A stretch of DNA of 64,000 nucleotides, taken from NCBI GenBank assembly GCA_000466585.1, contig KE993490.1, positions 100,562 through 164,561 of the forward strand, written 5' to 3'. Source of the DNA: Clostridiales bacterium oral taxon 876 str. F0540 (GTDB lineage: Bacteria; Bacillota; Clostridia; Clostridiales; Clostridiaceae). The position numbers were made by a program, and so were the translations under genes. The notes under the pieces were generated by a model that worked only from the letters and a program-made list of their open reading frames with translations, made no database searches and had not been told where the DNA came from. Position 1 is the first letter of the stretch, and every line of letters begins with the position of its first letter. Of this stretch, positions 17,008 to 25,168 are shown piece by piece.

Positions 17008-17925
17008 ATGAAAAACATTAACATAGGAAATGGAGCACTTACAGCTTCTGAAATTTCACTAGGTTGTATGAGAATTTCAGAAATGCCTATAAAGGAAGCT
17101 TCTAATCTTGTAAACACAGCGCTAGAAGAAGGTATAAATTTTATAGATCATGCAGATATATACGGCGGAGGTAAGTCTGAAGAGGTTTTTGCAGCTGCAG
17201 TGGATATGAAGCCAAGTGTTAGAGACAAGTTTATAATACAAACAAAATGCGGAATAAGAAAAGGCTTCTTTGATTTTTCAAAGGAACATATATTAAATTC
17301 TGTTGATGCTAGCCTAAAAAGATTAAAAACTGATTACATAGATGTACTTTTACTTCACAGGCCGGACACTCTTATGGAGCCTGAAGAAGTTGCAGAAGCT
17401 TTTGATATTCTTCATAAAGATGGAAAGGTAAGACACTTTGGAGTAAGCAATCAAAACCCAATGCAGATTGAGCTTTTAAGCAAGTATGTAAAGCAAAAGC
17501 TTATAATAAATCAGCTTCAGCTCAGCATTATGCATACACCAATGATTGATGCAGGACTTAATGTAAACATGAGAATTGATCCTGCAATAAACAGAGATGG
17601 CGGAATACTTGAATACTGCAGACTTAAGGACATCACTATTCAAGCCTGGTCACCATTCCAATATGGCTTCTTTGAAGGTGTATTTTTAGATAATGACAAG
17701 TTCCCAGAGCTAAACAGTGTAATAAACAGAATAGCAGAAGAAAAAGGTGTGCCTAATACAGCCATTGCTATTGCGTGGATACTAAGACATCCTGCAAAGA
17801 TTCAGTCAATAGCCGGTACAACAAATGCAAAGCGTCTTAAAGATATATGCAAAGCATCTTCTATCGAGCTTTCGAGAGAAGAATGGTATGAAATCTATAG
17901 AGCAGCAGGAAATAAACTTCCTTAA
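17008..17925 (+). CDS. Aldo/keto reductase
   Basis: NAD(P)H-dependent (beta/alpha)8 oxidoreductase, 305 residues. The catalytic tetrad is visible: Asp and Tyr in FIDHADIYGGG, Lys in IQTKCGI, His in LLLHRPD. The C-terminal cofactor-binding segment reads SIAGTTNAKRLKDI. Wording such as SLGCMR at the start and AWSPFQYGF places it with the YdhF-like bacterial AKR group; the substrate cannot be told. Ribosome site AAAGGAGAG precedes the ATG. Monocistronic, ended by a perfect palindrome. Confidence 0.92.
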   Translation: MKNINIGNGALTASEISLGCMRISEMPIKEASNLVNTALEEGINFIDHADIYGGGKSEEVFAAAVDMKPSVRDKFIIQTKCGIRKGFFDFSKEHILNSVDASLKRLKTDYIDVLLLHRPDTLMEPEEVAEAFDILHKDGKVRHFGVSNQNPMQIELLSKYVKQKLIINQLQLSIMHTPMIDAGLNVNMRIDPAINRDGGILEYCRLKDITIQAWSPFQYGFFEGVFLDNDKFPELNSVINRIAEEKGVPNTAIAIAWILRHPAKIQSIAGTTNAKRLKDICKASSIELSREEWYEIYRAAGNKLP

Positions 17926-17950
17926 TATTTGCATATAAAAATATTTATAT

Positions 17951-17993
17951 ATAAAACTTCTTAAGAAGATATCTTCTTAAGAAGTTTTATTTT
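17951..17993 (+). terminator. Terminator: perfect 40-bp palindrome
   Basis: Bases 17951-17990 are an exact palindrome with no loop (arm begins ATAAAACTTC, centre AGAT/ATCT), followed by TTT. It probably terminates the aldo/keto reductase transcript and could act in both directions. Confidence 0.8.
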
Positions 17994-18104
17994 ACAGAAA
18001 AATGAAGTAATGGGTATAATATAGGTAGTGAAAAGGAGGAAGTGAAAACTTCATAAAATTAATTGGCAGCATTAAAAGATTGCTAAGGGGAATGGGGGAT
18101 AAAG

Positions 18105-18887
18105 GTGGAGACTATATTAAACTACTACAACACTTATGATGAAGACAACAGGCTAGTTAAGGACAAGGCGCATGAAATAGAATTTATAACTACAGTTCAT
18201 TTTTTAGACAAGCTTATTAATAAGACTTCTAAGGTCCTGGAAGTTGGGGCAGGCACAGGAAGATATTCTTTTTACTTTGCAGAAAAGGGCTGCGAAGTTA
18301 CAGCGCTTGATATTACTCCAAGGCATGTTGATATAATGCAGGAAAAAACAGCAGGAAAGACCTTAAAGCTTAATCCATTACTGGGCAATGCTTTAGACAT
18401 GAAGGAAATTGAAGATAATTCTTTTGATGCAGTCTTATGTCTTGGTCCACTTTATCATTTAGTAAATCAGGAGCAAAGGAGACAATGCATTAATGAATGT
18501 TTAAGAGTGCTAAAACCAGGCGGTGTTCTGGCAATTGCCTATATAAACAGAGCCGCTACCTTTGTTAATTACATACATAGAAATGCACAGAATATAAATA
18601 ATGCGGGACTTTGGAATATTGCTAAAACCGGTCTTGAATTTAATAATGAAGAGGATTGTTTTTATTATTCCACTTATGCTGAAATGGAAGGGTTAATGGA
18701 CAGCTTTAATGTAAATAAAATTGATAATATTGCTTCTGATGGTGTGGGAGGAACGCTTAGAGATATCATTAATAAGTTTACTGATGAAGAGTTTAATAAG
18801 TGGATGGAATTTCACCTTATGACTTGCAATGATCCAAGTTTGATGGGCTACAGCCAGCACGGACTGTATCTATGCAGAAAGGCTTAG
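18105..18887 (+). CDS. Class I SAM-dependent methyltransferase
   Basis: Rossmann-fold methyltransferase, 260 residues. Motif I is VLEVGAGTGRYSFYFA, the acidic end of strand 2 is VTALDITP, motif II region NSFDAVLCLGPLYHL, motif III CLRVLKPGGVLAIAYI. Substrate not identifiable. GTG start with GGGGGAT upstream. First gene of a compact unit with the MBL hydrolase (9 nt gap) and a double GNAT (about 90 nt gap), a set that looks like a small detoxification or modification operon. Confidence 0.88.
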   Translation: METILNYYNTYDEDNRLVKDKAHEIEFITTVHFLDKLINKTSKVLEVGAGTGRYSFYFAEKGCEVTALDITPRHVDIMQEKTAGKTLKLNPLLGNALDMKEIEDNSFDAVLCLGPLYHLVNQEQRRQCINECLRVLKPGGVLAIAYINRAATFVNYIHRNAQNINNAGLWNIAKTGLEFNNEEDCFYYSTYAEMEGLMDSFNVNKIDNIASDGVGGTLRDIINKFTDEEFNKWMEFHLMTCNDPSLMGYSQHGLYLCRKA

Positions 18888-18896
18888 GTAGCAGAA

Positions 18897-19670
18897 GTGA
18901 ATAATTGGTTTAGTATAGAAAAAATTGATGAAGCTACTTATTCTATAAGCGAATATGGACATTATGAAAAAATGCATTCCTATCTCTTAATTGGAAAAGA
19001 TAAAGCGGCTCTTATTGATACAGGGCTTGGTATAGGGGATATAAGAGAGGAAGTTAGAAAGCTTACTTCATTTCCTGTTGTGGTTATAACAACACATGCT
19101 CATTGGGATCATATAGGGGGGCATGCTTTGTTTGAGGATATTCTTATTCATGAGGCTGATGAAGATTGGCTTGTCAATGGACTTCCTTTGCCAATAAGTA
19201 TTATAAAAAGCAATGTTATAAAGGAACCATTCACAAGAGAGCTTCCTAAAGCTTTTAATATTGAAAATTATAAGGTTTATAGGGGAAGGCCTTCAATGAG
19301 TTTGAAGGATATGGATACTATAGATATAGGTTCAAGAAAGATAACTGTTCTGCATACTCCGGGGCATTCACCGGGACATATATGCCTTTGGGAAGAGGAT
19401 AGAGGATATCTATATAGCGGAGATTTAATATACGAGGGAACTTTGTATGCAAATTATCCAAGTACAAGCCCTGTAGATTTTAAAGCTTCCATAGATAGGA
19501 TAAGCAAATTAGAGAATATAAAAAGAATTTTACCGGCACATAATTCATTGAATATTGATATAAAAATTATAGAAGAAATGAAAAAAGCATTTGCATCAAT
19601 AGAGGAGGATGGATTATTAAAGCATGGCGGGGGAACTTTTGAATTTGATAATTTTGCAATAAGGCTGTGA
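18897..19670 (+). CDS. MBL-fold metallo-hydrolase
   Basis: Metallo-beta-lactamase fold hydrolase, 257 residues. Zinc ligands: THAHWDHIGGH (motif HxHxDH), HTPGHSPGH, Asp in SGDLIYEG, and His in LPAHNSL. The pattern matches glyoxalase II-like and other small MBL hydrolases, not true beta-lactamases by context. GTG start with a weak AGG site, so it is likely coupled to the methyltransferase nine bases upstream. Confidence 0.88.
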   Translation: MNNWFSIEKIDEATYSISEYGHYEKMHSYLLIGKDKAALIDTGLGIGDIREEVRKLTSFPVVVITTHAHWDHIGGHALFEDILIHEADEDWLVNGLPLPISIIKSNVIKEPFTRELPKAFNIENYKVYRGRPSMSLKDMDTIDIGSRKITVLHTPGHSPGHICLWEEDRGYLYSGDLIYEGTLYANYPSTSPVDFKASIDRISKLENIKRILPAHNSLNIDIKIIEEMKKAFASIEEDGLLKHGGGTFEFDNFAIRL

Positions 19671-19760
19671 TGGTTCATGCAGATATAGGCAATCCATACC
19701 CGACCACTTTGAGCATAGTAAAAAATGATTATAAAAAAGTAAATTATATGGGGGTATAGC

Positions 19761-20645
19761 ATGGAAAATATTAACTCAAATAAATTATTAGTTCTTAAGG
19801 AATATATATATGAAAAAGATTATGAGGACATTAAGCAGCTTGAGAATTTATGTTACGAGAAGGATAATGTAAATGTGAAGCTGGAGCTTGATTTTAGAAG
19901 GTACTTCAACAGAAAAGAAAGAGAAGTAATTGAAAATATCAATGAATTTTTATACTATATAGATAATGTTTTGGCAGGCTATATAAGCATATCATGCTTT
20001 GGAGGCAATATAGCTGAAGTAACAGGGCTTGTTCATCCTGAGTATAGAAGAAAAGGCATATTTAAAAAGCTTTGTGGTTTAGCCCTAGATGAGTGCAGAA
20101 AGAGAGACTTCAGCAAGATACTGCTTTTAACCGATGATAAATCAGCTTCAGGAAAGGAATTTGTTAAATCAACCGGTGCAGAATACGACTTTTCTGAACA
20201 CGGAATGAAGCTTAAAGAAATACCGGATATTGAAAGTAATAAGATTATTGTATTAAGGAAAGCATTAAATTCAGATGCAGAAGAAATAGCAAGACAAAAT
20301 ACCATTTACTTTGGAGACAGCAGAAGTGAACTTATATTCCCAGAGGAAGAAGAAAAAAATGGCATGACAACTTATTTAGCTGAACGGGAAGGAAAGGTTG
20401 TTGGAAAACTTAAAATAGAGATAAATGAAGCTTCTGCCTTTATTAGCGGAGTAGGAATTCTGCCTGAGTATAGGAGCAGGGGTTATGGAAAGGAAGCCTT
20501 AAAAGAGGCTCTTAGAATAATCAAAGAAAAAGGAATTAATGAAGCAGCTTTGGATGTTGCAGCAGGAAATAAAAATGCATTGAAACTCTATAAGGGCTGC
20601 GGTTTTGAAGAAGAAGATGTAATGAATTACTATGAAGTAAAATAG
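19761..20645 (+). CDS. Tandem GNAT acetyltransferase
   Basis: Protein of 294 residues with two GNAT modules. The first acetyl-CoA loop is GLVHPEYRRKGIFKKL (about residues 91-106); the second is GVGILPEYRSRGYGKEA (about 230-246) and carries the classic C-terminal LDVAAGNKNALKLYKGCGF. The N-terminal module is likely degenerate or substrate-binding, as in other double GNATs. It ends the methyltransferase-MBL-GNAT gene run. Substrate unknown. GGGGG site 8 nt before ATG. Confidence 0.87.
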   Translation: MENINSNKLLVLKEYIYEKDYEDIKQLENLCYEKDNVNVKLELDFRRYFNRKEREVIENINEFLYYIDNVLAGYISISCFGGNIAEVTGLVHPEYRRKGIFKKLCGLALDECRKRDFSKILLLTDDKSASGKEFVKSTGAEYDFSEHGMKLKEIPDIESNKIIVLRKALNSDAEEIARQNTIYFGDSRSELIFPEEEEKNGMTTYLAEREGKVVGKLKIEINEASAFISGVGILPEYRSRGYGKEALKEALRIIKEKGINEAALDVAAGNKNALKLYKGCGFEEEDVMNYYEVK

Positions 20646-20657
20646 CAAGCTACTTAC

Positions 20658-20686
20658 TTGTCAGAATAAGGTCGCTCCTTTATAAT
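20658..20686 (+). promoter_or_regulatory. SigA promoter of the thyA-dfrA leader
   Basis: TTGTCA, 17-bp spacer, perfect TATAAT. A start near 20693 would put both leader repeats (20714-20880) in an untranslated leader of about 195 nt. Confidence 0.8.
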
Positions 20687-20713
20687 TATTTTAGTATGAC
20701 AAAGGAATGGAGG

Positions 20714-20797
20714 TTGAAGTCCTAAATGGACTTCAACGGGTAATCTGTGAGCAGAAGTGAGTACTCTAGATTACCCAGTGTTTTGAGTGAAAGGAGG
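20714..20797 (+). repeat. Structured leader repeat, copy A1 (upstream of thyA)
   Basis: Two stems: TTGAAGTCC/GGACTTCAA around a TAAAT loop, then GGGTAATCT/AGATTACCC around a 21-nt purine-rich loop, then AGTG and TTTTGAGTGAAAGGAGG. The stems differ in sequence from the other copies but still pair, which is covariation. It is followed directly by copy A2. Confidence 0.85.
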
Positions 20798-20880
20798 ATA
20801 AAGGTCTAAATGACCTTTATCGGGTAGTTTGCGAGTGTGAACGAGCATCTTAAACTACCCAGTGTTTCGAGTGAAAGGAG
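20798..20880 (+). repeat. Structured leader repeat, copy A2 (supplies the thyA ribosome site)
   Basis: Stem 1 ATAAAGGTC/GACCTTTAT with TAAAT loop; stem 2 GGGTAGTTT/AAACTACCC with loop starting GCGAGTG; tail TTTCGAGTGAAAGGAG, whose AGGAG is the ribosome-binding site 8 nt before the thyA ATG. Confidence 0.85.
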
Positions 20881-20888
20881 AAATTAAT

Positions 20889-21683
20889 ATGAGTATAGCA
20901 GACAAACAATATTTACAGCTGGTTAAGGATATATTAGAAAACGGATATTATGAAACGGAAAACAGAACAGGTATACCAACCTATAAGCTTCCTCATAAAA
21001 TGTTTCAATTTAATTTAGAGAAGGAATTTCCTATACTTACAACCAAGTTTGTAGCTTTTAAAACTGCTGTTAAAGAACTTTTATGGATATATAAAGATCA
21101 ATCCAATGATGTAAAAAAGCTTCAGGAGCAGAATGTACATATATGGGATGAGTGGATGAAGGAAGATGGAACTATAGGAACAGCTTACGGCTGGGTAGTT
21201 AAAGAGTATAACCAAATTGATAATTTAATTGAAGGTCTTAAAAATGATCCTCAGGGAAGAAGGCATATCATGAGCCTTTGGCAGATTCCTCATCTTAACG
21301 GCGGAACACTTCACCCTTGTGCGTTTATGACAATGTGGGATGTAACTGATGGAAGACTAAACTGTATGCTTATACAGCGTAGTGCTGATACACCATTAGG
21401 TTTGCCGTTTAATATGGCCCAATATGCTGTATTAGTTCACCTTATAGCACAAGTAACAGGTTTAAAACCTGGACTATTTACTCATGTTATAAATAATGCT
21501 CATATTTATGAAAATCAAGTAGAGGGCATGAAGCTTCAGCTTACAAGGGAAAATGAAGCCTTTGAAGCTCCAAAGCTTTGGATAAATCCAGAAATTAATA
21601 ATTTTTATGACTTTACTATAGAGGACATTAAACTTATTGATTACAAGCATCATCCGGCAATAAAAATGGAGGTGGCTGTTTAA
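20889..21683 (+). CDS. thyA: Thymidylate synthase ThyA
   Basis: Methylates dUMP to dTMP using 5,10-methylene-tetrahydrofolate. With the ATG at 20889 the product is 264 residues, the standard ThyA length; an upstream GTG would start inside the leader repeat and is rejected. Catalytic Cys in LHPCAFMTMW, the QRSAD.PLG phosphate-binding segment, the folate/dUMP segment GLPFNMAQYAVL, and HIYENQVEGMKLQL are all present; the C-terminus is KMEVAV. The stop overlaps the dfrA start (TAATG), so translation is coupled. The leader carries two copies of a structured repeat that also occurs before an unrelated gene. Confidence 0.96.
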   Translation: MSIADKQYLQLVKDILENGYYETENRTGIPTYKLPHKMFQFNLEKEFPILTTKFVAFKTAVKELLWIYKDQSNDVKKLQEQNVHIWDEWMKEDGTIGTAYGWVVKEYNQIDNLIEGLKNDPQGRRHIMSLWQIPHLNGGTLHPCAFMTMWDVTDGRLNCMLIQRSADTPLGLPFNMAQYAVLVHLIAQVTGLKPGLFTHVINNAHIYENQVEGMKLQLTRENEAFEAPKLWINPEINNFYDFTIEDIKLIDYKHHPAIKMEVAV

Positions 21684-22180
21684 TGCTTAGTTTTGTAGTT
21701 GCTATTGCAAACAATAATGTTATTGGAAAAGACAAAAGTCTTGCCTGGGGACATCTTCCAAGTGACATGAAAAAGTTTAAAGAGATAACTCTTTCAGGCA
21801 GCAAAACTATGATAATGGGCAGAAAAACCTTTGAATCTCTGCCTAATATTCTTCCGGAAAGAAAGCATATTATACTTACAAAAAACGAGAATTATAAAGC
21901 TGATGACGAGGATGTCGAAGTAATCCACACTATGGATGAGATTATGAAATATGTAAATTCTGAAGAAGAGTACTTTGTTATTGGAGGAGGACAGATTTTT
22001 AATCTTCTGTTTCCTTATACAGAAAAAATGTACATCACAGAAATTCATGAAGACTTTAAAGGAGACACCTTTTTTCCAACCTATGATAAGTCAGAATGGA
22101 AGGTAAAGGCTGAGAAAGAAGGCGTAGTTGACGAAAAAAATAAATATAGACATACATTTTTGATTTTGGAAAGAATTTAG
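21683..22180 (+). CDS. dfrA: Dihydrofolate reductase
   Basis: Regenerates tetrahydrofolate from the dihydrofolate produced by ThyA. The 165-residue length and motifs are typical: VVAIANNNVIGKDKSLAWGHLPSDMKKFK with the Trp and acidic residue of the active-site helix, MGRKTFESLP, VIGGGQIFNLLFPY (nicotinamide site), and EIHEDFKGDTFFP. It overlaps the thyA stop by one base and is closed by a strong terminator, so thyA-dfrA is a two-gene operon. Confidence 0.96.
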   Translation: MLSFVVAIANNNVIGKDKSLAWGHLPSDMKKFKEITLSGSKTMIMGRKTFESLPNILPERKHIILTKNENYKADDEDVEVIHTMDEIMKYVNSEEEYFVIGGGQIFNLLFPYTEKMYITEIHEDFKGDTFFPTYDKSEWKVKAEKEGVVDEKNKYRHTFLILERI

Positions 22181-22195
22181 GGAAAATGAAAAATT

Positions 22196-22236
22196 TAGGG
22201 TGCGCTAAAATATACTATTTTGGCGCACCCTATTTT
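22196..22236 (+). terminator. Intrinsic terminator after dfrA
   Basis: Seventeen-bp stem TAGGGTGCGCTAAAATA/TATTTTGGCGCACCCTA (one G-U) with a 3-nt loop and a T tract. Confidence 0.93.
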
Positions 22237-22332
22237 AATAATCAGATAAATATGTTTGAACATTTGAGAAAACCTGTTTATAATAGGGAATAGCGGCAAA
22301 TTTTACACTGGCAATATGGGGGAGAGTAAATA

Positions 22333-23745
22333 TTGGGATCATTTAGAAAATCAGGAGTTAAGGGGCTTGGAGAAATACCATGGGGAACGCACATGAGTAT
22401 GTTCTATTCAGAAAGAGAGGATTTTTCAGATATTCTTGTTGATTATATAAAAGCAGGTCTTTTAAATAATGAATTGTGTCTATGGATTTACAATGATATT
22501 GATGAAAAATCTATTACAGAAATTTTAAAGAAATCTATTAATGACTTAAATGCCTATATTGCAAGTGAACAGCTGGTCTTAATATGCTATAAGGATTGGT
22601 ATGTTGATGGTTTGGGTTTTGCTACTGACAAAACTACAAGTAGATGGCTTAAATATATAAATATTTCTAAAGCTCTGGGTTATGAAGGAGTGAGAGCTAT
22701 TGGAGATATAGGGTGGATAGATAAAAACTTATGGGTTGAATTTTCTGTTTATGAAGAACAGCTTTCAAGCTTTATAGACAATCATCCTTTTATAGTTATG
22801 TGTCTGTATAATACGGAGAAATGCAGTTCCTTTGAGATTGCTGACGTTATGCACAACCATAGATATGTATTAATTAAAAACGCGAATGAATGGTGCGTAA
22901 TTAAAAATAATCAGTTGGAGTTAAAAGAGGCCGAGCTAGAAAAAGCCAATAATATGCTTGATGAAGCAGTAGAGTATAACGAGCTGAAATCAGAGTTTTT
23001 CTCTAATATATCACATGAGTTAAAAACTCCGATAACACTTATATTAACAGCTATACAGATGCTTGATAAAGAAGATAAAACTCAATCAAAATATATTGAA
23101 ATAATAAAAAACAACAGCTATAGATTACTAAAGACAGTGGATAATATAATTGATCTAACTAAGATAGATGTTGAATTCTTTAATATGAATATGAAAAATG
23201 TAAATTTGGTTGAAGTGGTGGAGGGCATTGTAATGTCCTCAGCTAAATTTATAAAAAGTAAGGGAATAAAGATAATTTTTGATACCGATGTTGAAGAAAA
23301 GATTATAGCAATCGATACTCCACAGTTTGAAAGAATAATTTTAAATTTAATTTCAAATGCCGTAAAATTTACGAAACCGGGCGGGAATATTTGGGTCAAT
23401 ATATATGACAAGAAAAGCTATGTTGCTATTTCTGTAAAGGATAATGGAATAGGGATTACAGGAGATAAGCTTAATATAATATTTGATGGATTTCGCAAGG
23501 TGGACAAATCTCTTTCAAGAGACTGTGAGGGCAGCGGTATAGGACTTTCTGTGGTTAAATCATTGGTAAGTAAGCATGGAGGTACAATAGAAGCTGCAAG
23601 CAAGCCAGGTGAAGGGAGCGAATTTATAGTTAAGCTTCCGGTAAGATGTGTATTAGAAGAGACATCAGGTTCTGAAGCTTATGCTAATAATATTGAAAAT
23701 TGTATACAAAAAGTTAATATAGAATTCTCAGATATATACTTATAA
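22333..23745 (+). CDS. MEDS-domain sensor histidine kinase
   Basis: Soluble sensor kinase of 470 residues without membrane segments. Residues about 10-185 form a MEDS/DcmR-type sensory domain, recognisable from IPWGTHMSMFYSEREDF at the start and VRAIGDIGW in the middle. A short coiled linker leads to HisKA with the phosphorylated His about residue 227 in NISHELKTPITLI, and an HATPase with NLISNAVKFT, DNGIGI and GSGIGLSVVKSL. The start is TTG with GGGGGAGAG upstream. The Spo0A-type regulator begins within 30 bases of the stop on the same strand, so this is presumably its kinase. A cytosolic signal is implied. Confidence 0.88.
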   Translation: MGSFRKSGVKGLGEIPWGTHMSMFYSEREDFSDILVDYIKAGLLNNELCLWIYNDIDEKSITEILKKSINDLNAYIASEQLVLICYKDWYVDGLGFATDKTTSRWLKYINISKALGYEGVRAIGDIGWIDKNLWVEFSVYEEQLSSFIDNHPFIVMCLYNTEKCSSFEIADVMHNHRYVLIKNANEWCVIKNNQLELKEAELEKANNMLDEAVEYNELKSEFFSNISHELKTPITLILTAIQMLDKEDKTQSKYIEIIKNNSYRLLKTVDNIIDLTKIDVEFFNMNMKNVNLVEVVEGIVMSSAKFIKSKGIKIIFDTDVEEKIIAIDTPQFERIILNLISNAVKFTKPGGNIWVNIYDKKSYVAISVKDNGIGITGDKLNIIFDGFRKVDKSLSRDCEGSGIGLSVVKSLVSKHGGTIEAASKPGEGSEFIVKLPVRCVLEETSGSEAYANNIENCIQKVNIEFSDIYL

Positions 23746-23773
23746 ATAGTGTTAGTTTTTGGAGGATTACAAA

Positions 23774-24565
23774 TTGAAAGTAAAATTATTAATAGTAGAT
23801 GATAATAGAGAGTTAGCAGATATACTTGGAGAATATTTAGAGGAAAAGGGCAAATTTGAAATTGTAGCTAGGGCAGAAAATGGATTAGAGGCATTAAGAT
23901 ATATTAGAAGCACAGATATAGACCTGGTTATTCTTGATTTAATAATGCCTAAGCTGGATGGAATAGGAGTATTAGAAGAATTATCTGCAATGAAACTGAG
24001 TAAGAGACCTAAAATTGTTGTTCTGTCAGCTGTTGGCAGTGAGGAATATACAAAAAAAGCATTAAGCCTTGGAGCCGACTATTATATATTGAAGCCTTTT
24101 GATATAGAAGTGTTTGCCAATAGAATGATACAGCTATTTGATGAAGAGTATGCTTTTGAGGCAGAAAAGCAAACAGCTGCTTCATTAGAGAACCCTTCAT
24201 CATCGGTAGTGAGTTTGGAATTAGAAATTTCACAGTTTCTACGCGAACTTGGTGCGCCTGTTAACAACATGGGGTATACATATTTAAAAGAGGCTATAGA
24301 AATGGCAATCAATGATATGACTGTGCTTTCAGGAATAACAAAGATTATTTATCCTTCTATAGCTGAGAAGTTCAATACAACGGAAAGCAGAGTTGAAAGA
24401 TCAATAAGGCATGTTATTGAAGTTCTTTCTACAAGAAATAATACAGAGCTTTGGAGAAAACTATTTATTAATACTGTGGCAAACAATAAAGAGAAGCCTA
24501 CTAACGGAGAATTTATCGGAGTTGTAGCTGATGCTGTAAGGCTAAAGCTTAAAAATAGGAATTAA
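23774..24565 (+). CDS. Spo0A-type response regulator (paralog)
   Basis: Response regulator of 263 residues with the full Spo0A architecture. Receiver about 1-120: DD pair in LIVDDNRE, phospho-acceptor in VILDLIMPKLDG, switch Ser/Ala in VLSAVGSEEY, Lys in ILKPFD. Variable linker about 125-150. Spo0A C-terminal DNA-binding domain about 150-260: LGAPVNNMGYTYLKEAI, FNTTESRVERSIRHVIEV (recognition helix nearly as in Spo0A) and KPTNGEFIGVVAD. The segment STRNNTELWRKLFINTV differs from the conserved Spo0A text recalled from Clostridium and Bacillus. TTG start with GGAGG eight bases upstream. Canonical spo0A usually sits beside spoIVB, not beside a kinase, so this is probably a second Spo0A-like regulator with its own sensor. 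Confidence 0.85.
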   Translation: MKVKLLIVDDNRELADILGEYLEEKGKFEIVARAENGLEALRYIRSTDIDLVILDLIMPKLDGIGVLEELSAMKLSKRPKIVVLSAVGSEEYTKKALSLGADYYILKPFDIEVFANRMIQLFDEEYAFEAEKQTAASLENPSSSVVSLELEISQFLRELGAPVNNMGYTYLKEAIEMAINDMTVLSGITKIIYPSIAEKFNTTESRVERSIRHVIEVLSTRNNTELWRKLFINTVANNKEKPTNGEFIGVVADAVRLKLKNRN

Positions 24566-24602
24566 TATAGGGTGTTTTAAAAGTTATAAAGCTAATTTTT
24601 AT

Positions 24603-24633
24603 AAAAGTCTGGATAAGAGTATCCGGCTTTTTT
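24603..24633 (+). terminator. Probable terminator after the Spo0A paralog
   Basis: Imperfect 12-bp stem AAAGTCTGGATA/TATCCGGCTTTT with a 4-nt loop and a T tract. Confidence 0.7.
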
Positions 24634-24649
24634 ATATTAGTTAATAATT

Positions 24650-24910
24650 TTAATAGAGGTGACAGAGTATATTATTATAGTTACCCTTGCTTTCTTTTTT
24701 AAGCACCTTGCATTTTCTTCTTATTACCTTAGCGGTATCAACGGAAGTTTCAGAGGTGTTTTGATCAATCTTTCTAAGCATCTTGTATGCATTGCTGGTA
24801 GAATCTCTCCTTATAACTTTTATAAGTCCTAGCTCGACTAGTTCGCTTATATATCTTTGTGCTGTTCTTACACTTTTTCTTAATCTCTGTGCTAATATAT
24901 TTTGAGACAC
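24650..24910 (-). CDS. Small HTH protein or 5'-truncated remnant
   Basis: An 86-residue product whose first 35 residues (SQNILAQRLRKSVRTAQRYI then SELVELGLIKVIRR) form a clear helix-turn-helix/winged-helix unit, followed by a basic Lys/Arg-rich tail. The only start is GTG at 24910, with no ribosome site, and it begins inside the first helix of the fold; a stop codon lies five codons upstream in frame. Comparable regulators have 15-25 more residues before this point. It therefore looks like a decayed gene missing its start, though a short functional DNA-binding protein cannot be excluded. Confidence 0.45.
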   Translation of the reverse strand: MSQNILAQRLRKSVRTAQRYISELVELGLIKVIRRDSTSNAYKMLRKIDQNTSETSVDTAKVIRRKCKVLKKESKGNYNNILCHLY

Positions 24911-25090
24911 TATTTTGTCGTTTTATATAGACTTTAGCCAACTGTTAATGCTTCAATATGAGTCGTATGTGCAGTAGGCCTAACTGAGATAATAAATTAT
25001 GTAAGAGGTGTAGCAAAACATCATGTAAAATAACCTCACATTTGCTATACTTTTAATAAGTTATAAGGAGTGTTGAAGAAATATTAAAAG

Positions 25091-25127
25091 TGAGAGATTT
25101 TTGAGAGAATAATTAGTAAAATATAAT
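25091..25127 (+). promoter_or_regulatory. Promoter with GAGATTTTTGAGAGA motif, sensor kinase operon
   Basis: The 15-mer at 25094-25108 is followed after 13 nt by TATAAT (25122-25127). The identical 15-mer with the same spacing to a -10-like box precedes the giant surface protein gene at 29385. TTGAGA inside it may be a weak -35, and the repeated GAGA units may be a regulator site. Confidence 0.65.
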
Positions 25128-25168
25128 TAGTAGATATATTAATACTAATGAAAAGGTGTTGAATAGTT

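Noticed and set aside
20646..20888. THF (folate) riboswitch before thyA-dfrA
   Set aside because: The leader repeats do not resemble the folate aptamer and the same element precedes an unrelated capA gene.
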